A stretch of 64,000 bases of DNA from an uncultured Clostridia bacterium (GTDB lineage Bacteria > Bacillota > Clostridia > TANB77 > CAG-508), in NCBI GenBank assembly GCA_947627295.1, contig CANQVJ010000007.1, positions 43,144 to 107,143 of the forward strand, in the 5' to 3' direction. A program made the translations under genes and the position numbers. Every line of letters begins with the position of its first letter. Within the stretch, counting starts at the first letter, position 1. Below are positions 49,099-57,047 of this stretch, piece by piece. Under the pieces are notes generated by a model. The model was not told where the DNA came from and ran no database searches. It was given only the letters and a program-made list of their open reading frames with translations.

Positions 49099-50140
49099 CT
49101 TTTTTAGCGCCCCCCTTCTTTTCTAGGATGGCTCTATGTGTTGGCATTTCTATTTTGTTTTTGCCAGTGCTTGGGGCTAGCGGGCTTGGGTAGAACATCC
49201 TTTTTTTGATTAGGAGATTTGATATTTCTACATTTGCTATTGTTTCGATTGGTTTGCTGTTGACTGCGATATTCTCAGTTTTTACTTCTCCTAAAAATTT
49301 TGCTCCGTTTTGACCGCTGTTTGTAAATATGCTGCTACTGTAGCCTGAGGTGTTGAAGTTTATCATGCCAATTGCTTCTTCAATTTCTTCTACTTCTGTA
49401 TAGTTTTCAAATGGTACTTCTAAACCTTTTTTTACATATATATCTACATTTTCTAGCTTTTGCAATATTTTTTCTATTAAAGCTTTGTGCTGCATGCTTT
49501 CTATGTATATATCATAATTGTTATATCCTTTGTAGATTGTTTCTATTTTTGATATTTGCTTTATTTGGTTCTGAAACAGTCTACTTCCTACTGCTATTAC
49601 TTTGTTTATGCTTGCATTGTTTGATAGCAATTTTTCTAATTCTTGTATATATATTGTTTGGATTAAGTTTTTGTCTATTTTGTATGCTTCTAATATTCTT
49701 TTTACTAGTATTATTATTAGCTCGTTTGTGCCCTTCATGTATTCGGTTTGGTTTGCTATTATTAGGCTGTTGTGGGTCAGAATTGACTTAACTACGAGCT
49801 CTAGCATGCAGTAAGTATTTCCTTCATAGGCAAGGCAAAGGGTGCCTAGGCTATCGGTTTGAACGCCCTCTAAGTAATTTTTTATGGTTTTGTTCATGGA
49901 TAGAACTTTTCTATATTCATCTTTTATGGTGATAGAGTTTTTTATTTTTTGGAGCATGGCAGGGTCGATTTTAAAACCATTGTTGTTTTTTACATCTATT
50001 TCGTTTGCTTTTTGTATGCTTTCTTTGGATTCTTCCAATAGCTCAAATATGCTTTGGACCACTTTTTTTGTATCTATTTTTGCATCCATGTTTGTGTGTG
50101 CCATGGTTGCTTTTCCTAAAATTTCTCTAATTTCTCCCAT
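49091..50140 (-). CDS. Aldehyde-dehydrogenase-like protein, probably without catalysis
   Basis: The protein has 349 residues. Segments resemble the ALDH/ProA superfamily: LGTLCLAYEGNTYCMLELVV and SLIIANQTEYMKGTNELI look like the cofactor-domain strands, and EIEEAIGMINFNTSGYSSSIFT looks like the conserved late segment with IN-phi-SG. The usual catalytic cysteine after a GQ-type motif is not present at the expected place, and the protein is shorter than the normal 410-490 residues. I infer a degenerate, possibly structural or binding, ALDH fold. It is the first gene of the cassette, read from the promoter at 50174-50202, and is translationally coupled to the next gene. Confidence 0.55.
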   Translation of the reverse strand: MGEIREILGKATMAHTNMDAKIDTKKVVQSIFELLEESKESIQKANEIDVKNNNGFKIDPAMLQKIKNSITIKDEYRKVLSMNKTIKNYLEGVQTDSLGTLCLAYEGNTYCMLELVVKSILTHNSLIIANQTEYMKGTNELIIILVKRILEAYKIDKNLIQTIYIQELEKLLSNNASINKVIAVGSRLFQNQIKQISKIETIYKGYNNYDIYIESMQHKALIEKILQKLENVDIYVKKGLEVPFENYTEVEEIEEAIGMINFNTSGYSSSIFTNSGQNGAKFLGEVKTENIAVNSKPIETIANVEISNLLIKKRMFYPSPLAPSTGKNKIEMPTHRAILEKKGGAKKDE

Positions 50141-50173
50141 GTTTTTCTCCTTTGTTTACAATTTTTCATTTTA

Positions 50174-50202
50174 AATATATCACATGAATAGCTATTTTTC
50201 AA
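50174..50202 (-). promoter_or_regulatory. Promoter of the ALDH-like gene cassette
   Basis: The minus strand reads TTGAAA (50197-50202), 17 bases, TATATT (50174-50179). Confidence 0.75.
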
Positions 50203-50209
50203 TATTTTC

Positions 50210-50238
50210 TTGATTTTTTTGAGATTTTGTATTATAAT
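50210..50238 (+). promoter_or_regulatory. Promoter of the RelA/SpoT-like gene
   Basis: TTGATT (50210-50215), 17 bases, TATAAT (50233-50238). It lies back to back with the cassette promoter, with the two -35 boxes eight bases apart, so one regulator could control both directions. Confidence 0.8.
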
Positions 50239-50265
50239 ATAGGTTGGAAGGTGAGGTGAGAGCTC

Positions 50266-51369
50266 GTGGAAGCAAAAGAAGAATACGCATTATATAATGA
50301 AGATCCTAATTATAAACAATGCTTAATAAACGCCTTGATTGTTGGCTGCTATACTATTAGAAAGTTTTTTCCTAATGTTAGATTTTCTATGTATGGCAGA
50401 ATTAAGTCTGAGGAAAGTTACTTGAGAAAGGCGGCTGTTAAGGAGTCTGTTAATGATCTTTATGCTTTTAAAGTTGTTATTGAGCATGTTCCAGATGATT
50501 ATGTTAGCTCTGACCCGGCTGTTATTGAGGCTCAAAAAGATCTTGCCAAAAAAGATTTAAGCAATGTTCCAGCTGGTAAAATCGAGGTCGTTAGGGATAA
50601 ACTTAATGTAGCTGTTGCTAGTGAAATTACACGATTTTTGGCAGATGAAAATGCACCTTTTTTAAAAACACTTTCTGCTAAGAAATTGAAATTTAAGCAT
50701 TTTGATAAGGATAACGGATATATTTCTGATCACCTTGTAGCTGAAATGAATATACCTATACATACTCCAAGATTTGAAATGCATTCAATTAGTACTCTAC
50801 CTAATGCAAAATCTAAACCCCGTTTTGAATTGCATGGTATTTCTGGTTATAGAAATGAAATATCTAAACCCTCTCATAATGACTATAAAGATAAGGTAAA
50901 TAGACCTGAAGACATTAAAGGAATTATTCATGAAATTTTGAATTGCAAAGATATGGACGATTTTAACGAGGTTTGCAGAAAGGTTCCTACTTATTTTACT
51001 GTTAGGAATACTGATAAGGGTCCTATCGAAATTGTAGAATTTTCTAACCATTTTGCAGTTTTACATTTTTGCTCTGAATATCTTCTTGCTCCTCCAGATA
51101 CTGAGCTTTATAAGAAATATCACCATGCGTGTGAAGTTGTTAATGATTTGTATTCTGATAATATTTTAATTTATAAAGAAGATGAAAATGGCAAGTTTAG
51201 TGTTAATTATAATATTTATGATTCGCCTGATGTTATAACAGGAGAAGAGCTTTATAGAAGGTTTAAAGAGGCTTCACAAAGTTTTGTGAACGAATATTCA
51301 ATTGACGACGATATTACTATGGCAAGGGACAATGCCTTGAAAAATGACGGTTATAGGGATGACGATTAG
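50266..51369 (+). CDS. Divergent RelA/SpoT-like nucleotidyltransferase-fold protein
   Basis: The protein has 367 residues; the start is GTG behind GAGGTGA. The order of motifs follows RelA/SpoT synthetase domains: MYGRIKSEESYLRKA (about 42-56, compare GRxKxxxSxxxK), NDLYAFKVVIEHV (compare DxxAxRII), then DNGYISDHLVAEM (about 149-161, compare NGYxSxH) and FEMHSIS (compare FEIQIRT). The same FEMHSIS/FELHGIS segment occurs twice, about 20 residues apart. The sequence is far from canonical synthetases, so whether it makes (p)ppGpp, pyrophosphorylates another acceptor, or is inactive is open. It stands alone, divergent from the ALDH-like/deaminase cassette. Confidence 0.6.
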   Translation: MEAKEEYALYNEDPNYKQCLINALIVGCYTIRKFFPNVRFSMYGRIKSEESYLRKAAVKESVNDLYAFKVVIEHVPDDYVSSDPAVIEAQKDLAKKDLSNVPAGKIEVVRDKLNVAVASEITRFLADENAPFLKTLSAKKLKFKHFDKDNGYISDHLVAEMNIPIHTPRFEMHSISTLPNAKSKPRFELHGISGYRNEISKPSHNDYKDKVNRPEDIKGIIHEILNCKDMDDFNEVCRKVPTYFTVRNTDKGPIEIVEFSNHFAVLHFCSEYLLAPPDTELYKKYHHACEVVNDLYSDNILIYKEDENGKFSVNYNIYDSPDVITGEELYRRFKEASQSFVNEYSIDDDITMARDNALKNDGYRDDD

Positions 51370-51405
51370 AATATTAGAGATTTAATTTTGTTTTATACAT
51401 GAATA

Positions 51406-51437
51406 AACGGTAGAATTAAGATTCTACCGTTTTTTAT
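51406..51437. terminator. Terminator after the RelA/SpoT-like gene
   Basis: AACGGTAGAAT (51406-51416), TAAG, ATTCTACCGTT (51421-51431) is followed by a T run. It lies between convergent genes. Confidence 0.88.
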
Positions 51438-51440
51438 TTT

Positions 51441-51725
51441 TTAATTTGATTTTTTTGTGCTTGTTTTTGTTGAAGCTTTTGTATTTGTTGCAGGTGTTGG
51501 CTCTGGTGTAGCTGTTTCCTCTTCTGAAGCTTCTTCTTCTGAAGGCTCCTCGCTTGGGGTTGGTTCTTCAGTAACTTCTGGAGATGCTTCTGGTGAGCTC
51601 TGAGCTTCTTGCTCTATTTGAGCTTTTTGTTCTTCTAAATGTTTATCTTTTTGGAAATACATTCCTACACACATTCCTAATACAAATGCTAATACAACAA
51701 CTAAAAAATATATTACTTTATTCAT
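51441..51725 (-). CDS. Small membrane protein with acidic Pro/Glu/Ser tail
   Basis: The protein has 94 residues. One N-terminal membrane helix (about 4-22) is followed by a low-complexity extracytoplasmic tail rich in Glu, Pro, Ser and Thr (SEEPSEEEASEEETATPEP) that ends in Lys/Thr/Ser repeats. No domain is visible. It begins 17 bases after the 3D/G5 protein stop and is co-transcribed, so an envelope role is likely. Function unknown. Confidence 0.7.
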   Translation of the reverse strand: MNKVIYFLVVVLAFVLGMCVGMYFQKDKHLEEQKAQIEQEAQSSPEASPEVTEEPTPSEEPSEEEASEEETATPEPTPATNTKASTKTSTKKSN

Positions 51726-51742
51726 TTATGAGTTCCTTTCTT

Positions 51743-52669
51743 TTACATTACTGATACTGGAAGGTAACGCACACCCCACCTAAGTGCTTCTGCGTGTGAA
51801 CCAACAAAGATGTCTATACGATTTCCTTTGATTGCTCCACCTCTATCTTCAACTGTGTAGACTGTTCCACCGATGTTTAGCTTTGTTCCAAATGCGAAGT
51901 TTGAAGGTGCTGCAACTGTTCTACCTGCTGTGGCTTTTGTTCCTGAAGCTGTTCTTCCTGTGGCTTTACCGCAACAAAGTGAACATGGGCAGTATGCTGT
52001 AATTTTGTAAACTGTTCCACCTACTGGAGCTGCTGTTCTGATAGCTCCCGCTCTGGCTGTGGCTATTTCTTTTTTATTTACTTGTACTATTTTATTTACT
52101 GGTTCTTTTATTACTGTTTCTGATAATAATGTTCGCTCAATTTCTTCATTGTTTTGAAGTTTGACTTTGTATGTTATTTCTTTTATTCCATCTTGACCTT
52201 CTTGTAACACTTTACTTGTTGTATCTTTTGATTCTTCTGTGGTGTTTTTTGTGATTGTTTCAAATGGAATTGGTTGTTGTTCTTTTACTAATTTCTCAGT
52301 GATTGGTGCATAGTTTTTTAATAATTCATCAATTGATACTTCAACACCTTCTCTGGATATAGTAGCGATTTGAACTTCTCTTTTTGATTTGTTTGTTATT
52401 TCTATTGTTGTTCCTGGTTTTATTTCTTCTTCTAAACCTGGCGTAGCCTTTTCGTCGTCTTCTAATATAATGTTGTTTTCTTTAAGTATGTCTGCTACCT
52501 TTTTTTTGCTTGTTAATGCTGAAAGTTCGTAACCATTTTGCAAAATGATTTTTACACTTTCTACTTGTGAGTTGACGGCTAGCACTCCTATTCCTGAGAA
52601 TAATACTAGTACTATCAGCAATCCAACAATTTTACGAACATAGTAAGAGGCTTTTATTTTTTTCTTCAT
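51743..52669 (-). CDS. DUF348-G5-3D domain cell-wall protein (YabE/Rpf-like)
   Basis: The protein has 308 residues. A signal/anchor helix (about 11-31) is followed by a DUF348 unit (VKIILQNGYELSALTSKKK), a G5 domain (about 135-195, EQQPIPFETITKN to ETVIKEP) and a C-terminal 3D domain (about 215-308) with ITAYCPCSLCCGKATGR and the 3-Asp motif region VEDRGGAIKGNRIDIFVG. The 3D domain has the MltA-like double-psi barrel and in related proteins cuts or binds peptidoglycan during resuscitation, germination or growth. It has its own strong promoter. Length and domain order are normal for Clostridia. Confidence 0.92.
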   Translation of the reverse strand: MKKKIKASYYVRKIVGLLIVLVLFSGIGVLAVNSQVESVKIILQNGYELSALTSKKKVADILKENNIILEDDEKATPGLEEEIKPGTTIEITNKSKREVQIATISREGVEVSIDELLKNYAPITEKLVKEQQPIPFETITKNTTEESKDTTSKVLQEGQDGIKEITYKVKLQNNEEIERTLLSETVIKEPVNKIVQVNKKEIATARAGAIRTAAPVGGTVYKITAYCPCSLCCGKATGRTASGTKATAGRTVAAPSNFAFGTKLNIGGTVYTVEDRGGAIKGNRIDIFVGSHAEALRWGVRYLPVSVM

Positions 52670-52697
52670 ATTTTTCCTCCTTCACAATTCTTTTGCT

Positions 52698-52726
52698 ATT
52701 ATATAATATTTTTCCATTTTTGTCAA
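52698..52726 (-). promoter_or_regulatory. Promoter of the 3D/G5 protein gene
   Basis: The minus strand reads TTGACA (52721-52726), 17 bases, TATAAT (52698-52703), with a leader of about 20 bases. Confidence 0.9.
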
Positions 52727-52795
52727 TTGGTTTTTTCGTTTTTCTGAGGAGCTGATTTTCCTTTATAAATAGCGAGTTTCTGGGATTTTGCGGAC

Positions 52796-52891
52796 AAAAA
52801 GACCAGCTCGCTTGCGAGCTTGGCTTCTTTTATTGTCGAAGACAACAAGGCGTAGTTACATATACTCGTGCGGTTGCGAAGCAACCTGCAC
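52796..52891 (-). terminator. Three tandem hairpins downstream of tex, the last a terminator
   Basis: In minus-strand order there is a hairpin at 52868-52891 (GTGCAGGTTGC, TTC loop, GCAACCGCAC), a small one at 52833-52845 (TTGTC, TTC, GACAA), and one at 52803-52823 (CCAAGCTCGC paired with GCGAGCTGG) followed by TCTTTTTG. The stretch is clearly richer in G and C than its surroundings. The last hairpin is a good intrinsic terminator for tex. The first two may be part of the same 3' end or of a small RNA. Confidence 0.65.
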
Positions 52892-52910
52892 ATATAGCGA
52901 TGCCACTTTT

Positions 52911-55088
52911 TTAAATTTTCATTGATAGAGCGACTTTTTGACGATCTTTATCTATATTTATTACTTTGACTTTTACGACATCTCCTACGGAAACAATGTC
53001 TGAAGGGTTTCTGACATACTTTTCACTCATTTCTGAGATATGAACTAAGCCGTCATGTTTTACTCCTATGTCAACAAATGCTCCGAAGTCGATTACATTT
53101 CTTACTGTTCCTGTTAGAATCATTCCGATGCTTAGGTCTTCTAGTTTTAGGACATCCTGCCTTAGCACTGGCTTTGGCATGTCTTCACGAGGGTCGCGTC
53201 CTGGTTTGCTAAGTTCTTCTATTATGTCTTGCAAGGTCATTTCGCCGATTTCAAGCTCTTTTGCGGTTTTTGCTACATCTATTGTTTTTAGCTTGGCTTG
53301 CAAGTCTGCTAGTTTGTTTTTCAAATCTTCCTTTTTGAAGCCGATTTCTTTTAGCAATTTCTCTGTTGCACTATAACTTTCAGGGTGGACTGCTGTAACT
53401 TCAAGAGGGTTGGTTCCGTCCATTATCCTTAGGAAACCTGCACATTGCTGATATGCAACTTTGCCTAGTTTTGGCACTTTTAGCAATTCTTTTCTTTCTT
53501 TTAGCTTTCCATTTTCGTCTCTATATTTTACGATGTTTTTAGCGATTGTTTTATTGATGCCTGAAACATATGATAGCAGCGAAGGGGTGGCGGTGTTGAC
53601 ATCGACTCCAACTTTATTAACGCTGTCTTCTACTACTCCTGTAAGGCTTTCAGCTAGACGCTTTTGGTTGACATCGTGCTGGTATTGGCCGACTCCTATT
53701 GCTTTTGGGTCGATTTTAACAAGCTCTGCTAGAGGGTCTTGAAGCCTTCTTGCTATTGAGATTGCGCCTCTTATTGAGACATTTATATCTGGATATTCTT
53801 CTGTTGCAAGCTTTGATGCCGAGTAGACCGAAGCGCCTGCTTCGCTTACTATTACATAGTGTACGGGCCTTTCGACTTCTTTTAGCATTTCTGCAACGAA
53901 CATTTCTGATTCCCTTGACGCGGTGCCGTTTCCGATTGCTATCATGTCTATTTTGTCTTTTTCTATTAATGATTTTAGCTCTTTTTTGGCGGTTTCCGTG
54001 TCGTTTTGAGGGGCGGTTGGATAGACTGTTGTGTAATCTAGCACCTTGCCGGTCTCGTCGATTACAGCAATCTTGCAACCCGTGCGGTATGCGGGGTCGA
54101 AGCCCATTACGGTTTTGCCTTTGATTGGCGCACCTAGCAGAAGCTGCTTTGAGTTTTTGCCGAAGACTTTAATAGCTTGCTCCTCAGCCTTTTCCGTAAG
54201 GTCTGAGCGGATTTCCCTTTCTATTGAAGGCTCGATTAGCCTTTTGAAACTATCCAGAATTGTTTCTTTAAGCATTTGGGTAAACTGGGTTTGGCCCTTA
54301 ATGACATCTCTTTCAATGTATGCAAGGATTTTTTCTTCTGGCTTTTCGATTTTTACTTTTAGGAATTTTTCCTTTTCACCCCTGTTTATGGCCAAAATTC
54401 TGTGGCTTGGGATGAATTTTATGGCTTCTGAGTAATCGTAGTACATTTCGTAAGTGCTTTGCTCTTCCTCGTTTGTGGCTTTTGTGTTTATTGTGGCTTC
54501 GCGGTAGCACTGCCTTTTGATTTCTTTTCTGTATTTGGCGTTGTCTGAAATGTCTTCTGCGATGATGTCTAAGGCGCCTTGAATGGCCTCTTCTGCGGTT
54601 GCTACGACTTTGTCTTTGTTTTTCTTTTCTTCTTCTGATAGCTTGTCTATGTTTATGTATTGTTTGGCGATTTCGTTTATGTTTTGAGTTTCTTTTTGCT
54701 CAATTATGATTTGGGCCAATGGCTCTAGCCCTTTGGCTTTGGCGACTGTGGCTCTTGTTTTTTTCTTTTGCTTGAAGGGCCTGTAGATGTCTTCGACTTC
54801 TGCAAGGGTTTTGGCTATTGCTACTGCTTTTAGGATTTCGTCTGTTAGTTTGCCTTGCTCTTCTATTGATTTTAGTATTTCTTCTTTTCTTTGCTCAAGG
54901 TTTCTAAGGTATGTTAGCCTTTCGTCAAATTGGCGGAGGGTCTCGTCGCTTAGGCCTCCTGTGACTTCTTTTCTGTAACGCGCTATGAAGGGGATTGTGT
55001 TACCTTCGTCTATTAGTGCGATGGTGCTTTCGACTTGCTTTGGCTTGATTCCAAGTTCTAACGCGATTGTGCTTGATATTTTATCCAT
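52911..55088 (-). CDS. tex: Tex-type S1 RNA-binding transcription accessory protein
   Basis: The protein has 725 residues, normal for Tex. I chose ATG at 55088, behind GGAAGGA, rather than the upstream in-frame start at 55166. The N-terminal helical domain (IPFIARYRKEVTGGLSDE) is followed by a YqgF/RNaseH-like domain (VMGFDPAYRTGCKIAVID, about 325-345), helix-hairpin-helix units (SGINKTIAKNIVKYRDENG) and a C-terminal S1 domain (GTVRNVIDFGAFVDIGVKHDG, about 650-720). Tex binds nucleic acid and RNA polymerase and modulates transcription and stress tolerance. It is a single gene with a strong promoter. No in-frame CGG was seen in spite of its relatively high GC. Confidence 0.95.
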   Translation of the reverse strand: MDKISSTIALELGIKPKQVESTIALIDEGNTIPFIARYRKEVTGGLSDETLRQFDERLTYLRNLEQRKEEILKSIEEQGKLTDEILKAVAIAKTLAEVEDIYRPFKQKKKTRATVAKAKGLEPLAQIIIEQKETQNINEIAKQYINIDKLSEEEKKNKDKVVATAEEAIQGALDIIAEDISDNAKYRKEIKRQCYREATINTKATNEEEQSTYEMYYDYSEAIKFIPSHRILAINRGEKEKFLKVKIEKPEEKILAYIERDVIKGQTQFTQMLKETILDSFKRLIEPSIEREIRSDLTEKAEEQAIKVFGKNSKQLLLGAPIKGKTVMGFDPAYRTGCKIAVIDETGKVLDYTTVYPTAPQNDTETAKKELKSLIEKDKIDMIAIGNGTASRESEMFVAEMLKEVERPVHYVIVSEAGASVYSASKLATEEYPDINVSIRGAISIARRLQDPLAELVKIDPKAIGVGQYQHDVNQKRLAESLTGVVEDSVNKVGVDVNTATPSLLSYVSGINKTIAKNIVKYRDENGKLKERKELLKVPKLGKVAYQQCAGFLRIMDGTNPLEVTAVHPESYSATEKLLKEIGFKKEDLKNKLADLQAKLKTIDVAKTAKELEIGEMTLQDIIEELSKPGRDPREDMPKPVLRQDVLKLEDLSIGMILTGTVRNVIDFGAFVDIGVKHDGLVHISEMSEKYVRNPSDIVSVGDVVKVKVINIDKDRQKVALSMKI

Positions 55089-55157
55089 GTTTTTTCCTTC
55101 CTTTATTAATAAAAGAGCTATGTTATACATAACTCTGTTTGTATTTTTTACCATAAA

Positions 55158-55186
55158 ATTATACATTAGATTTGGGAAATTGTCAA
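55158..55186 (-). promoter_or_regulatory. Promoter of tex
   Basis: The minus strand reads TTGACA (55181-55186), 17 bases, TATAAT (55158-55163). Confidence 0.9.
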
Positions 55187-55290
55187 ATGGGAATAGTTTA
55201 AATTTTTACCTAATGGACTCCATGGGTGCCGGCTTGTGGAGTCGATTAGTTTAAAAATTTGTTGAGGGAAAGTTTTTTTGAAGTGTTTGC

Positions 55291-55319
55291 TTTAAAATTT
55301 TTGTAAATTGTGATATTAT
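55291..55319 (+). promoter_or_regulatory. Possible promoter of the 61-residue protein gene
   Basis: TTTAAA (55291-55296), 17 bases, TATTAT (55314-55319). The -35 box is weak. Confidence 0.4.
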
Positions 55320-55408
55320 ATAAAAAATTATTGTTGAATAGTATAGTTAATTTTGCCATTATTGGTGGCAGAAATTAACCGGACTAAAATATAGGAAGGA
55401 GAAGCACT

Positions 55409-55594
55409 ATGGGATTATTTAGTTTTGGATCAAATGGCGAAATTTCAAGAGGAGATAGAGTAAGAATAAATTACGCAGGAATAGAAGGTGTAGTTGTTGA
55501 AGTAAGCGGAAATAGCGTAATGGTTTCTTATATGGATGAAAGAGATAATGAAGTTGTTGAAACTTTTGATATTTCAAATGTAAGCAGATGCTAA
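55409..55594 (+). CDS. Small 61-residue SH3-like protein
   Basis: ATG follows GGAAGGAG. The protein consists mostly of short strands with alternating Val and Gly (GDRVRINYAGIEGVVVEVSG, NSVMVSYMDERDNEVVETF), a pattern typical of small SH3-like barrels that bind nucleic acid or protein. I do not recognise a named family. It is cytoplasmic, with no membrane segment. Codon use and ribosome site are good, and it stands alone between tex and the toxin-antitoxin pair. Confidence 0.65.
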   Translation: MGLFSFGSNGEISRGDRVRINYAGIEGVVVEVSGNSVMVSYMDERDNEVVETFDISNVSRC

Positions 55595-55662
55595 GTCTTA
55601 CTCTATATTTCAAAGAGAAGTGAAAAAATTCAAAATATAATATTATATTTTTGTAAATAATA

Positions 55663-55691
55663 TTGATATTGTGTATCAAATGTGATACAAT
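55663..55691 (+). promoter_or_regulatory. Toxin-antitoxin promoter with internal palindromic operator
   Basis: TTGATA (55663-55668), 17 bases, TACAAT (55686-55691). A perfect inverted repeat TGTATCA-AATG-TGATACA (55672-55689) fills the spacer, placed for autorepression by the RelB/DinJ-type antitoxin. Confidence 0.78.
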
Positions 55692-55724
55692 AGATATATA
55701 ATAAAAATATGGAGGTATTTAAAT

Positions 55725-56006
55725 ATGAATAAAACAAGTATGATACACGTAAGAGTACAACCTGAAGTAAAGCAAGAGGCTGAAGAAATATTAAACGATT
55801 TAGGTATGACTACAACAGAAGCAATAAACATTTATTTAAAACAAATTATTTTTAATTGCGGTTTACCTTTTAATGTTAAGATACCAAAATTTAGTGATGA
55901 AATGATAGAGAGTATCGCAGAAGCTGAAGAAATAATGAAACACCCAGAAAATTATAAAAGTTATAAAAACTTAGCTGAAATAATGGAGGACTTAGATGAT
56001 GAATAA
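55725..56006 (+). CDS. RelB/DinJ-family antitoxin
   Basis: The protein has 93 residues. The N-terminal ribbon-helix-helix (MIHVRVQPEVKQEAEEIL, then LGMTTTEAINIYLKQI) is the DNA-binding, dimerising part shared by DinJ proteins. The acidic C-terminus (AEEIMKHPENYKSYKN) wraps the toxin in known complexes. ATG follows GGAGG. The stop overlaps the toxin start. The antitoxin presumably represses its own promoter through the palindrome at 55672-55689. Confidence 0.9.
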   Translation: MNKTSMIHVRVQPEVKQEAEEILNDLGMTTTEAINIYLKQIIFNCGLPFNVKIPKFSDEMIESIAEAEEIMKHPENYKSYKNLAEIMEDLDDE

Positions 56007-56287
56007 ACATTTTGAAATTAAATTGACAACAAGATTTAAGAAACAATTAAAAACTGTAAGAAAGCAACCTAATTTTAATTATAATGAATTAGATAAAGTT
56101 ATCAACCTTCTATCAAATAATGAACTACTGCCTGAAAAATATAACAATCATTTATTAAATCCTAAAAGTAAACGGTATATGGGAGTGTCATGTACAACCT
56201 GATGTATTGTTAGAATATAAGAAAAATAATAAAGAACTAATTTTACTATTATTAGGAATTGGCTCACATTCGGATTTATTTAAATAG
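55996..56287 (+). CDS. YafQ/RelE-family mRNA interferase toxin, read through a +1 shift at CGG
   Basis: The zero frame ends prematurely at TGA 56202, before the active-site region. Skipping the C of the in-frame CGG at 56173-56175 gives a 96-residue toxin whose end reads NPKSK-G-IWECHVQPDVLLEY, then LLLGIGSHSDLFK. These match the conserved ECHIxPD and GSHSDLF elements of YafQ-type toxins, including catalytic histidines. Such toxins cut mRNA on the ribosome. Start ATG at 55996 (or 55999) overlaps the antitoxin stop. This is the one CGG site followed by T instead of A, so GGT is read. Full-length toxin would depend on the efficiency of the shift. Confidence 0.78.
56173..56175 (+). other. +1 shift site, in-frame CGG followed by T (toxin)
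   Basis: The zero frame reads AAA CGG TAT ATG GGA and ends at TGA. Skipping C gives AAA GGT ATA TGG GAG TGT CAT. Confidence 0.7.
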
Positions 56288-56310
56288 AAGTAGCTAAGGG
56301 AGTGAGAAAA

Positions 56311-56445
56311 ATGAGTGAATTTAGAAATTGGAAAGATGTAAAAAAAGAAATAGAGGAGAACTTTACAGAAGAGGATTTTGAAGAAATGAAGCTTGAAATG
56401 GAGTTAATAGAGGCTACAATCGAGGCAAGAAAAAAGGAGAATTAA
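56311..56445 (+). CDS. 44-residue fragment resembling the N-terminus of an XRE-type antitoxin
   Basis: ATG follows AAGGGAG. The sequence MSEFRNWKDVKKEIEENFT, then MELIEATIEARKKEN, is like the leading helix of HigA-type antitoxins, in which EARKxxGLSQ runs into the helix-turn-helix. Here a TAA stop follows ARKKEN, so the DNA-binding domain is absent. It is either a truncated relic or a tiny independent protein; it lies right behind the toxin gene. Confidence 0.5.
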   Translation: MSEFRNWKDVKKEIEENFTEEDFEEMKLEMELIEATIEARKKEN

Positions 56446-56470
56446 GCGAAAAATTTAAAGTGAAAATTTT

Positions 56471-56509
56471 AAGAAGCGGTAACTCCTTTCTTCGTTCCGC
56501 TTCTTTTTG
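56471..56509 (+). terminator. Terminator of the toxin-antitoxin transcript
   Basis: AAGAAGCGG (56471-56479) and CCGCTTCTT (56497-56505) are followed by TTTTTG. Confidence 0.75.
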
Positions 56510-56546
56510 TGTAAAAAATAGACACTTTTTACCGTGCCTTAATTAC

Positions 56547-56699
56547 CTATTTATTATTAAACCATTTATCTATATTTCCATTTTTTACTGCATTTTCAAA
56601 ATCTCTTGCTTCTTTTTTTTCCTCTTTTGTTAAATTGCGTTTTTTTCCTAATTTTATAGGTTTAGGAATTTCTTTAATCCATCTAGGTTCACTATTCAT
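56547..56699 (-). CDS. Small basic protein of 50 residues
   Basis: ATG at 56699 follows TTTGGAGGGATTTAA. The protein (MNSEPRWIKEIPKPIKLG, then RNLTKEEKKEARDFENAV) is basic and probably helical. It ends with NGNIDKWFNNK. I do not recognise a family. It lies immediately outside the left repeat of the integrative element, so it may be chromosomal. Confidence 0.5.
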   Translation of the reverse strand: MNSEPRWIKEIPKPIKLGKKRNLTKEEKKEARDFENAVKNGNIDKWFNNK

Positions 56700-56747
56700 T
56701 TAAATCCCTCCAAAGTATATACTTTTTTTCAATTTTTTTCTTCTTTA

Positions 56748-57047
56748 AACTTGACTGGAAGTGTATTTTGAAGTAAATGGATTTTTAAAAAAGTAAAACT
56801 CCGTTAATCCTAGACCGCGAATAAATCGTAGCCGTTAAAATGGATTGACAGAGTTTATTCAAATTGGTCGAGGTGATGTACTCGACACATATGCTTTTTT
56901 CCTTGATATTTCAACCTTTTCAGAGTTGTGTTCTCCTTTTGCGGAACATTTTTGCGGAACATTTTTAAGTTATTAATTCCCTCAAATTCCGCACAATTCT
57001 CGTATTTCTCTTTTGTTTTCTATAAATTCCTATATCGCAATTTATTT
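56748..57047. other. Left end of the integrative element, probable attachment and arm-site region
   Basis: Positions 56748-56805 begin AACTTGACTG and match the unit of the 111-bp repeats at 61457-61930, sharing the stretch TTTTTAAAAAAGT. Further in are an inverted repeat GTCGAG/CTCGAC (56867-56886) and a direct 13-bp tandem, GCGGAACATTTTT twice (56941-56966). A 35-codon frame (56855-56962, minus) exists but lacks support. The location directly behind int is where attL or attR and integrase arm sites are expected; no exact core could be fixed. Confidence 0.5.

Noticed and set aside
44138-50140. RADAR anti-phage system
   Set aside because: The large deaminase is reminiscent of RdrB, but the neighbouring genes have no P-loop ATPase that could be RdrA.
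56855-56962. 35-codon frame downstream of int
   Set aside because: It starts within a 13-bp tandem repeat, is very short and lies in the probable attachment region.
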